Below are positions 15,484-21,806 of a DNA stretch of 21,806 nt, piece by piece (position 1 is the first letter of the stretch; each line of letters begins with the position of its first letter). Origin of the DNA: Bacillota bacterium (lineage in GTDB: Bacteria > Bacillota > Clostridia > DSM-8532); assembly GCA_023410885.1 (NCBI GenBank), contig JAEYPI010000220.1, forward strand, positions 1-21,806, given 5' to 3'. Position numbers and translations under genes: made by a program. The notes beneath the pieces are model-generated. The model did not search any database, was not told the origin of the DNA, and saw only the letters and a list, made by a program, of their open reading frames with translations.

Positions 15484-15526
15484 ACTATTTAACTTCTATA
15501 GCTTATTGTAATTATGACCATTTTTC

Positions 15527-16333
15527 TTACAGTTTCACACCTGTATACGCATCATAATAATAGATATCTCCATTTGTAAAGAGAATTCGCCATACAGGGC
15601 TGTAATAATACTCACCTTCACCGGTCTGTCTAAACCCAAAATCCACACACTTAACGTGGGCCCCTTCCGGTAGTTCCCCCATGACCAGAACTTGATAAGC
15701 AGAGAGTACCTCCTCTTTGACGGAGCTAGTTTGCTTGACCTCCCTTGTGGGGAGTAGCATCGTTAAAAAACCATTCTTATTTAACCTTACAGTGATTTCT
15801 TGATCGAAGAGCAAGCCATTTTGATATTTCAACAGAAAATTCATCCATTGCTCATCTGCGGATTGATCTTGTGATTTCAGATAGAGATTGGCCTTACTAT
15901 AGCCCATATCCTTCAGCATTTTATAAACCTTTCGCGAAAAAGCCTTCGAGTCATTGAATAAGCGATCTGCATCATCAAGCTTTTTCTGGATATAAAGCTC
16001 TTCCCCTACCAGCATCAATTTTTCTTCTTCTTCTTTATAGACAATGGTATCGGATTCTTCAGACAGTGAGATTTTTTTTCCAAAGATAAATTCTGTCAAT
16101 TGATCAAAGTTAAAACGTTTGGCAGCATATATCAGGCTCCCGACTTTGCCTGTCCGATCCTTGATTCTAGAATCGATTTGAATATCACGCGAGTCCAAAT
16201 ACGCTTTGGCATATCTTGTATAGTCGGATTGAAAACGGAGGTCGGAATTCGTAAAGATATTCGTCGACAACAAGAAAATATTTAGGAGGAGAAACACAAT
16301 AATGAAAATGGTCTTAGCTTTAGCCCAATCCAT
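15527..16333 (-). CDS. yycI: WalK regulatory membrane protein YycI
   Basis: A 268-residue bitopic protein. The N-terminus MDWAKAKTIFIIVFLLLNIF is the YycI signature: a short cytoplasmic head with W3 and a single membrane span (7-25). The rest is an extracytoplasmic domain ending in repeated beta strands (WRILFTNGDIYYYDAYTGVKL), as in the YycH/YycI fold. In Bacillus, YycI binds YycH and WalK through membrane spans and tunes WalK kinase activity. ATG 16333 has AGGAGG inside the end of yycH, and only four bases separate yycH and yycI, indicating translational coupling. Confidence 0.9.
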   Translation of the reverse strand: MDWAKAKTIFIIVFLLLNIFLLSTNIFTNSDLRFQSDYTRYAKAYLDSRDIQIDSRIKDRTGKVGSLIYAAKRFNFDQLTEFIFGKKISLSEESDTIVYKEEEEKLMLVGEELYIQKKLDDADRLFNDSKAFSRKVYKMLKDMGYSKANLYLKSQDQSADEQWMNFLLKYQNGLLFDQEITVRLNKNGFLTMLLPTREVKQTSSVKEEVLSAYQVLVMGELPEGAHVKCVDFGFRQTGEGEYYYSPVWRILFTNGDIYYYDAYTGVKL

Positions 16334-16337
16334 GCGC

Positions 16338-17777
16338 TTAGTCCTCCTCTAAAAGTGGAATAAAATAATCCTTATTTTCGGTACTGATGATCCAATGAGG
16401 TTTTTTAGTCAAATCCCCCTGCTCTTTGAGACTAAAAACATAACCTTCCCTCAAACGTGAAAGTGTTTGAGGTGGATTTTCAAGTAATTCTGGGTACTGA
16501 GCACGAATCTGCTGTTCAACAAGATTGATAAAATAAAGACTGTACCTGTGAGATTCTTCGGCTTTATGAAAAGACCTTATAACCCAGCGACACTCTAATA
16601 CGCGATCTCCATTCGCTTTAATGATTAAGGGAGCACTAATTCTACTCTCTGCATCAGGGCCTGAATAATAGACAGCGGCCCCATCAATTCGATAGTCAAA
16701 ATGCATCTCATAATAGTAATCCTGCTTTTCAATCATGGTCAGTGCAAGCTCCGCATCACCCAAAAGCTTACGTCGCAGCTCTATAAAAGAAAGAGCCTGA
16801 CTGAAGGCACCCGACGCTGCTCCGGCCTCCTTGTCGACCATGGGCAGGTAGCGATACTCTAAAACACCATCTGCATTAAGTGTATAAAGATTTTGAGTAT
16901 CAGTAAACAAGATTTCACCCTTTGGTTCATTGTATTTTCCCATTAGGCTTTTCTTTTGATTTAAGAGGATACTGTCCTGAATCCTTTCACTCTCCATATT
17001 GGACCGGTTGAGCTGAATCGATGATGGAATCTCAACAGTAAGTGCCGAATAGGTTTTACTGGTTCCTCTATCCAATGCAACCAATATCTCCTCTTGGGAG
17101 TTAAAGATCGTAGTGTTAGCCGTTAATGAATATAAGAGTGGCTTGTTCTTGACGCTCAGCTCGTCGGCCAATTTACTGTAGAATGCTTTACGAAGGAAGT
17201 CTTCTTTTATATCAATCTGATATTGGTAGACTTGATTTTCATCATAAACAAAAAGAGTATTGACTGTTTCATTAACGTCTGTTTGGGGCACAATGGCAAT
17301 GGACTTGATTGAATTAAAGCTCTTTAAATCTTTGGGCTTCTTGTCCTCAAGCCAAAATATTATATCTCTTGGGAAATCATCAGCGAAATCAATACGTATA
17401 CACCTTCCACTGATGATGTCAGGCCATTGTTCTTTGGGAATGGTTTTCGTTGGCTTCTCCTTGAGCATAATGGGTATATAGTTATTCCTTATGTCATTCC
17501 ATATGCTAATGTAATAAGGATCTTTCTGCTCAAGCTTCCATAGTGGCGACGTAGGACCCACCGAAATAAGGATTGATTCCGGAACAAAGTAACGATCCCT
17601 CACAGAATCCACTTCCATTGAAGGGAAATCATCGTCGTTTATATTTAAAATTTTCCCTACAAAATGAAAAGGAAACCCCTGGACTTGCTGATACCAGTGG
17701 ATTCCAATTTGAACCAAGCTTGTAATAACTAAGAGAAAGAGCAATATGGTTTTTAGGTGTTCTTTTTTAAGCTTCAT
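16338..17777 (-). CDS. yycH: WalK regulatory membrane protein YycH
   Basis: A 479-residue protein with one N-terminal membrane span (about 9-27) after the basic head MKLKKEHLK and a large extracytoplasmic part. The order of elements fits YycH: a signal-anchor, a domain with PESILISVGPTSP, a central beta-rich region, and a late domain with YYEMHFDYRIDGAAVYYSG and VLECRWVIRSF resembling a YycI-like fold. The protein partners YycI at the membrane and modulates WalK. Start ATG 17777 has AGGAGCAG upstream, and the stop is followed after 4 bases by yycI. Its sequence is more divergent from Bacillus YycH than the kinase or regulator are, which is normal for the family. Confidence 0.85.
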   Translation of the reverse strand: MKLKKEHLKTILLFLLVITSLVQIGIHWYQQVQGFPFHFVGKILNINDDDFPSMEVDSVRDRYFVPESILISVGPTSPLWKLEQKDPYYISIWNDIRNNYIPIMLKEKPTKTIPKEQWPDIISGRCIRIDFADDFPRDIIFWLEDKKPKDLKSFNSIKSIAIVPQTDVNETVNTLFVYDENQVYQYQIDIKEDFLRKAFYSKLADELSVKNKPLLYSLTANTTIFNSQEEILVALDRGTSKTYSALTVEIPSSIQLNRSNMESERIQDSILLNQKKSLMGKYNEPKGEILFTDTQNLYTLNADGVLEYRYLPMVDKEAGAASGAFSQALSFIELRRKLLGDAELALTMIEKQDYYYEMHFDYRIDGAAVYYSGPDAESRISAPLIIKANGDRVLECRWVIRSFHKAEESHRYSLYFINLVEQQIRAQYPELLENPPQTLSRLREGYVFSLKEQGDLTKKPHWIISTENKDYFIPLLEED

Positions 17778-17792
17778 GATCTGCTCCTGACT

Positions 17793-18407
17793 TTAAGGGG
17801 CAGCGGGCAGATTGACACTATTAGTTGAATAATTTCGCCTCTCATATAGTTTCCAATGAGGAGCTGTTATGGGCAGGTCGAAAATCTGAAGCGTTTCATT
17901 TACGACCAGATTATCCATATCCTTTTTTCTAAAGGCAATAATACGCACGTCATTGACCTTGCCGCTACCTAAGTACATTAAATCAACCTTGGAAGAAGGA
18001 AGTAAATAAGATCCCTCACTCATATTAGTGCCTGTTGTAATATCGTTTAATGCAGTATATTTCCCATCAACCTTTATATACATGAGCATGACAACAGGAT
18101 TTTCGTTAATAGCAGAACTTGTTGATGTGTCAATAACAGATGCGGTAAAGTTATAGCGCAAATCACTAACTGCACTATACTCCCTTTGGAATTTTATAGT
18201 GACAAAATTCATATCCGACGTTGCTTTTTCATCAAAAAAAACAGGGTTCTTTTCTTCTAATTCACTTACACTAATCTCGTGATTAGCTTTTTCTTCGGTA
18301 AAACCTGTTTTCGGAGCGGTTGAATCCGTACCTGTTGCAAATGCCGTAACTGAGGCAAGAATCAGAACCGACATTAAAACCATCAGGAAGGCTATTTTTT
18401 TTGCCAT
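17793..18407 (-). CDS. Secreted protein of unknown function inside the wal operon
   Basis: A 204-residue predicted secreted protein. MAKKIAFLMVLMSVLILASV then TAFA form a signal peptide with cleavage after residue 24 (AFA). The mature part has no Cys, no further membrane span and no motif that I recognise. It is predicted beta-rich, with FVTIKFQREYSAVSDLRYNF, then MLMYIKVDGKYTALNDITTG, and ends in a Asn/Ser/Pro tail. ATG 18407 has GGAGGAAAAGTT before it; a TTG six codons upstream (18425) is in frame but would place the GGAGG inside the gene. It lies between walK (149 bases before) and yycH (15 bases after), same strand, so it is probably co-transcribed with yycH-yycI. It is not part of the standard walRK-yycHI order and may contribute to wall sensing, but this is inference from position only. 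Confidence 0.8.
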   Translation of the reverse strand: MAKKIAFLMVLMSVLILASVTAFATGTDSTAPKTGFTEEKANHEISVSELEEKNPVFFDEKATSDMNFVTIKFQREYSAVSDLRYNFTASVIDTSTSSAINENPVVMLMYIKVDGKYTALNDITTGTNMSEGSYLLPSSKVDLMYLGSGKVNDVRIIAFRKKDMDNLVVNETLQIFDLPITAPHWKLYERRNYSTNSVNLPAAP

Positions 18408-18556
18408 AACTTTTCCTCCAGACAAACCTTAGGCTTTACAAGGTGCTCTTAAAATGAGGTAATGTTTACCTATATTGATACAATACAAGTATACAGGAAT
18501 TTGTGTTACAAATCCATTACGCACCATTTAAAAAGCCATTACCTTATTGCTAGGGG

Positions 18557-20389
18557 TTAAAGGGCCCGTTTATGCCGTTTTCGCAGAGGAAGCTCAACAT
18601 AAATTTGAGTTCCTTTTCCAAATTTACTCCTTGCTGTTATATTTCCTCCGTGAAGTACTGCAATTTCTTTGGCAATAGCTAATCCTAGGCCTGTGCCGCC
18701 CATTTGTCTGGACCGGGCTTTATCGACTCTATAAAAACGCTCAAATATTCTTCCAAGATCCTGTGCCGGGATACCGATACCATTATCTTCAACGCATACA
18801 ATGGCATAATCCCTCTCTGAGTATAGCTGTACCGAGATCCGTCCTCTTTCCGGTGTATATTTAATAGCATTCCCAATAATATTTATCAAGAGTTGATCGA
18901 TTCTATGCCTATCTCCTTTAATTAAAGGAATATTTTGTTTAATAGTCAACTTCAGATCCTGTTTTTTAAGCTGTGCCTCCCGCTTCATTCTTTCAACACA
19001 GGAACTGATGAGATCGGAAATGGATATATCCTCGATGTTAAGACGAATGCCACCATCATGCTGTGAGAGCGTGAGTAAGTCCTTGACCAGACGCGTCATA
19101 CGGTCGGTCTCATCATTAATGACCCCAAGAAAATGCTCCGCTGTCTCAGTATCTTGTATAGCGCCGTCCAATAAGGTTTCAGTGTAGCTCTTAACAGAGG
19201 TTAACGGCGTTCTTAACTCATGGGAAACATTGGCCACAAACTCCCGGCGCATCCTTTCCAATTTGTGTTCCTCAGTAATATCCTGTAATACTGTAATAAT
19301 ACCATCTATATTGTTATTCTCATCTGTAAAAGGAGCAAACTGGACGCGAAGAAACTTATCGCCGTATTGAACCTTATGGTCAGGCTCAGTGATTTTTTGC
19401 TCCTGGTTGATTTGATAAATGTTAAGACCTATCCCCAGGTTCTCCATAAATTCATTAAAGGAAATCATGCTGTTAGGCATACTGTCCAGTATTTTTTGAG
19501 AAGCAGGATTTGTGTGAATGACCTCCCCGGTGCGATTAAAGGCTATAATACCATCCGTCATATAATTTAAAATGGTATCGACCTTTTTCTTTTCGCTGGT
19601 CATCTCCGTTAGCATACTTTTTAGTCGGGAGGACATGAAATTAAAGGTTTTGGTAAGCTTACCAAGCTCGTCTTCAGAGCGAACCTCTAATGCATAACCA
19701 AATTCACCGTCTGTAATTTTTTCAGCTTTATGCATAATATCATAAATAGGACGGGTAATGGTTTTCGAAAGAAGAAAACCTATAAATAATGCGGCAATGA
19801 CAGAAAAGATCAACCCGTAAAAAATAGCGCTGGTAAATTCATCTAATACCAACAAAGCCTCAGCCCTGTCATATTTAATGAAGAGAATATACTCCCCGTC
19901 TTTAAGGGTCTGAGTTCTGACATAATCATAAAAATCGCCATTTTTCGCGCGGGTATACGTCTGCTTATCACCTATGGCTTCTCCCTTACTAGAAAGAACC
20001 GAAAGCAGATTTTCGGACTTAAAAATTTCATTTCTGAAGGCAACCTTATCCTTTTGATAGAGTTGATCAGAAGAGTCTAGAATTTCGAGGGTTTCTCTGT
20101 CGATTACGGTATAGCTTTTATCCTTTCCATAAATTAGACCCGCTAAGACCGGCGTCGTTTGCAGGGTATTGATAAGCGTATCATAATCCGTATTGGTCTC
20201 ATCAATACGTAATCCATTATAATTACTCTCAATACCCTCTTTGAAGTCCGAGTAAAAAATCTCTTCGACTTTAAAATTCAGGAAGACCCAAACTACAGAC
20301 ATTAAAACAAATGTAATAAGCACCAAAATTACTATTAATCGCCATTGTATACTGCGCAAAAATGCAGCCTTTGATAAATAACTACTCAT
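18557..20389 (-). CDS. walK: Cell-wall homeostasis sensor histidine kinase WalK
   Basis: A 610-residue membrane kinase of the essential WalKR system, which adjusts wall hydrolase and synthesis genes to wall status. Order: span 1 (17-37), extracytoplasmic sensor domain (38-185), span 2 (186-208), HAMP (209-261), PAS (265-375), dimerisation domain with phospho-accepting H390 in FVANVSHELRTPLTS, and the ATPase domain with N box NIIGNAIKYTP (503-513), G1 DNGIGI (535-540), F box FERFYRVD (549-556) and G2 GGTGLGLAI (564-572). HAMP-PAS-HisKA-HATPase with a large extracellular sensor is the WalK layout, and adjacency to walR and yycHI supports the name. ATG 20389 follows AAAGGG in the walR stop region, eight bases after walR. 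Confidence 0.95.
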   Translation of the reverse strand: MSSYLSKAAFLRSIQWRLIVILVLITFVLMSVVWVFLNFKVEEIFYSDFKEGIESNYNGLRIDETNTDYDTLINTLQTTPVLAGLIYGKDKSYTVIDRETLEILDSSDQLYQKDKVAFRNEIFKSENLLSVLSSKGEAIGDKQTYTRAKNGDFYDYVRTQTLKDGEYILFIKYDRAEALLVLDEFTSAIFYGLIFSVIAALFIGFLLSKTITRPIYDIMHKAEKITDGEFGYALEVRSEDELGKLTKTFNFMSSRLKSMLTEMTSEKKKVDTILNYMTDGIIAFNRTGEVIHTNPASQKILDSMPNSMISFNEFMENLGIGLNIYQINQEQKITEPDHKVQYGDKFLRVQFAPFTDENNNIDGIITVLQDITEEHKLERMRREFVANVSHELRTPLTSVKSYTETLLDGAIQDTETAEHFLGVINDETDRMTRLVKDLLTLSQHDGGIRLNIEDISISDLISSCVERMKREAQLKKQDLKLTIKQNIPLIKGDRHRIDQLLINIIGNAIKYTPERGRISVQLYSERDYAIVCVEDNGIGIPAQDLGRIFERFYRVDKARSRQMGGTGLGLAIAKEIAVLHGGNITARSKFGKGTQIYVELPLRKRHKRAL

Positions 20390-20397
20390 ACATCCCT

Positions 20398-21093
20398 TTA
20401 AATCGCGGGGTTGAAATAATATCCTACACCACGCTTGGTTAATATGTATTCAGGCTTGGAAGCATCTTTCTCGAGCTTTTCACGAAGTCTTCTTACGGTG
20501 ACGTCCACAGTTCGGACATCGCCAAAATACTCGTAGCCCCAGACTTTTTCGAGAAGATTTTCTCTGGAGAAGATTTGTCCCTTCTGAAGTCCTAAAAACT
20601 TTACAAGCTCAAATTCCCTGAGGGTCAGATCAATAATGGTACCGGCTCTTCTAACCTCATAGCGATTGACATCTATCTCAAGATCACTGTATCGTATTAT
20701 TTCATCCTTCTGTAGAGGAATGGATTCATCAATTACTCTTCTGAGATTCGCTTTAACCCGTGCCATAAGCTCTCTGGGGCTGAAGGGTTTAGTAATGTAG
20801 TCATCTGCGCCCAATTCAAGTCCCAGGACTTTATCAACCTCTTCTTCACGAGCTGTCAGCATTAGAATGGGAGTCTGCATGGTTTGACGCAATTTCCTAC
20901 AGACTGTAAAGCCGTCCATTTCGGGTAGCATGATATCAAGAATAATAAGATCAGGTTTTTCCCGCTCTGCAATTTCTATGGCCTGTCTTCCATCATAAGC
21001 TTCTAAAGTATCAAAGGATTCCTTATTTAGATTAAATTTAAGAATGTCGACAATGTTTTTTTCATCATCTACAATTAGAATTCGTCTTCTCAT
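20398..21093 (-). CDS. walR: Response regulator WalR
   Basis: A 231-residue OmpR/PhoB-type regulator that binds tandem TGTWAH half-sites to control wall hydrolases and other genes. The receiver domain has the acidic pocket D9-D10, the phosphorylation site D53 in ILDIMLPEMDG, and the conserved T/A-R and K (ITKPFSP). The winged-helix C-domain has REFELVKFL, the recognition helix GDVRTVDVTVRRLREKLE, and RGVGYYF. GGAGGTAAAAG precedes ATG 21093. It is the first gene of the wal operon. A TATAAT (21146-21151) with an upstream TG (extended -10) lies 53 bases away, flanked by inverted 13-base repeats that contain WalR half-site sequence. Confidence 0.96.
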   Translation of the reverse strand: MRRRILIVDDEKNIVDILKFNLNKESFDTLEAYDGRQAIEIAEREKPDLIILDIMLPEMDGFTVCRKLRQTMQTPILMLTAREEEVDKVLGLELGADDYITKPFSPRELMARVKANLRRVIDESIPLQKDEIIRYSDLEIDVNRYEVRRAGTIIDLTLREFELVKFLGLQKGQIFSRENLLEKVWGYEYFGDVRTVDVTVRRLREKLEKDASKPEYILTKRGVGYYFNPAI

Positions 21094-21119
21094 CTTTTAC
21101 CTCCAACAAGAAAAGCTTT

Positions 21120-21227
21120 GAAATGTTAAGAACATAGTATTTAGTATTATAACACACTTAAGTCCTCTTGGCTAAGAAAGAACCTTTGCTAATGCTTATG
21201 TTTCTCTTAAAGTTTTCTTAACATTTC
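21120..21227. promoter_or_regulatory. walR promoter region bracketed by a 13-base inverted repeat
   Basis: GAAATGTTAAGAA (21120-21132) recurs as its exact complement TTCTTAACATTTC (21215-21227). Between them, on the minus strand, lies a TGTTATAAT extended -10 (21146-21154) without a good -35. Each arm carries TGTTAA, which fits the WalR half-site TGTWAH; the minus-strand copy continues TGTTAA-GAAAA-CTTTAA, a first half perfect and second half 4 of 6 at the expected 5-base spacing. Self-regulation of walR is plausible. Confidence 0.45.
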
Positions 21228-21492
21228 GTTTTTATTAGTGAACGATAAGCATTGAATGAAGTTTTAACAACTATATTCATTCAACAGAGATATTCACTTT
21301 ATATGTAGTTAAGGGCAGCTTTCAAAGAAGATAGTTAATCTTCTAGTCATTAGACGTTTTATAGCGGTGTAGGTTCATTATTTTTGAGCAACAACACGTG
21401 TTAACATCTTCCATTTCATTTGATGCGACCTTCTAATGCACTTTAAACAGCTTAATGTAAAGTCTATCGTTTTGCTGCTTTATGAATTGCCA

Positions 21493-21538
21493 TTTAATAA
21501 TATACGCCTATTATGCAACCGAGGCTTGTATTATTAAA
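21493..21538. repeat. 46-base stem-loop upstream of walR
   Basis: Arms TTTAATAATA (21493-21502) and TATTATTAAA (21529-21538) pair perfectly; after a T-G wobble, an A-T pair and one mismatch, GCCT (21506-21509) pairs AGGC (21522-21525), giving about 16 pairs and a 12-base loop. No T run follows on either strand, so it is not a standard terminator. It may be part of a leader RNA or small RNA. Confidence 0.45.
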
Positions 21539-21671
21539 TTAAAAATGTATATCTTTGTAAGAATTATAACCCAAATACAAAAAGAATAAAAGGTTAATTT
21601 TAATTTACAGTTTTGAGTAACGCCAAAGCAATCGTTCAAATTTTTTCCTTCAATTTTGGGCGATCAACCTT

Positions 21672-21713
21672 GTTAAATTAAAACAAGACCCTGAGGATTA
21701 GCTCAGGGTCTTG
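21672..21713 (-). terminator. Terminator of the rRNA operon
   Basis: A 12-bp stem CAAGACCCTGAG (21684-21695) / CTCAGGGTCTTG (21702-21713) with a 6-base loop; on the minus strand TTTTAATTTAAC follows. It stands just downstream of the 5S 3' end. Confidence 0.9.
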
Positions 21714-21720
21714 ATAAAAT

Positions 21721-21806
<86 letters not shown>

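Larger units (their letters stand above)
21094..21684. other. Non-coding region between walR and the 5S terminator
   Basis: No open frame with a ribosome site is seen. It holds the walR promoter region (21120-21227), a 9-bp inverted repeat TTGAATGAA (21252-21260) / TTCATTCAA (21276-21284), and a longer stem-loop at 21493-21538. A second minus-strand TATAAT-like box lies near 21564-21569 without a clear -35. Confidence 0.5.

Noticed and set aside
18408..18556. Separate promoter and terminator between walK and the secreted protein gene
   Set aside because: A 6-bp dyad (18457-18471) and AT-rich stretches are present, but no -35/-10 pair at 16-18 bases and no T-tailed hairpin were found.

Overview
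The window comes from a low-to-mid-GC Gram-positive bacterium, most likely an anaerobic, Clostridia-type Bacillota. The evidence is the essential wall-homeostasis locus walR-walK-yycH-yycI with walJ and rlmH nearby, AGGAGG-type ribosome sites, sigma-A promoters of TTGACA-17-TATAAT type, a coenzyme-B12-dependent ribonucleotide reductase with a NrdR-like operator, and hflX. The genus cannot be fixed from the sequence alone.

Left part (1-2.9 kb). A 5'-truncated GH16 beta-glucanase on the plus strand converges with a membrane-anchored Ntn-type amide hydrolase on the minus strand. A two-repeat DUF4397 protein with a strong terminator follows, then a gap holding one possible 54-codon gene.

Middle part (2.9-12.4 kb). 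In order: nrdJ (minus strand, clear promoter and operator); a polytopic GT-C/GT39-like glycosyltransferase; tRNA-Leu(UAA) with its own promoter and terminator; a DUF6512 membrane protein on the plus strand; a long-form hflX; a two-gene unit of an SCP2-like protein and a divergent iron-type alcohol dehydrogenase; and a GNAT acetyltransferase.

Right part (12.8-21.8 kb). This is the wall-homeostasis region, all on the minus strand and read from high to low coordinates: the 3' end of a 5S rRNA gene with its terminator, a roughly 590-base leader region, walR, walK, a secreted protein of unknown function, yycH, yycI, then (after its own probable promoter) murA, walJ and rlmH. WalK and WalR sense and transmit wall status, YycH and YycI modulate WalK at the membrane, and MurA makes the first committed wall precursor. 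WalJ and RlmH are the usual conserved companions.

The most unusual item is the N-terminal extension of HflX, which carries a complete JAMM/MPN+ metalloprotease signature (E50, H93-x-H95-x10-D106) resembling RadC/JAB domains. A ribosome-splitting GTPase is therefore fused to a predicted zinc hydrolase fold. Second-tier items are the extra secreted gene inside the walRK-yycHI operon, the iron-ADH paralogue that keeps its metal ligands but has an eroded nucleotide loop, and several well-formed dyads and stem-loops around walR and hflX.
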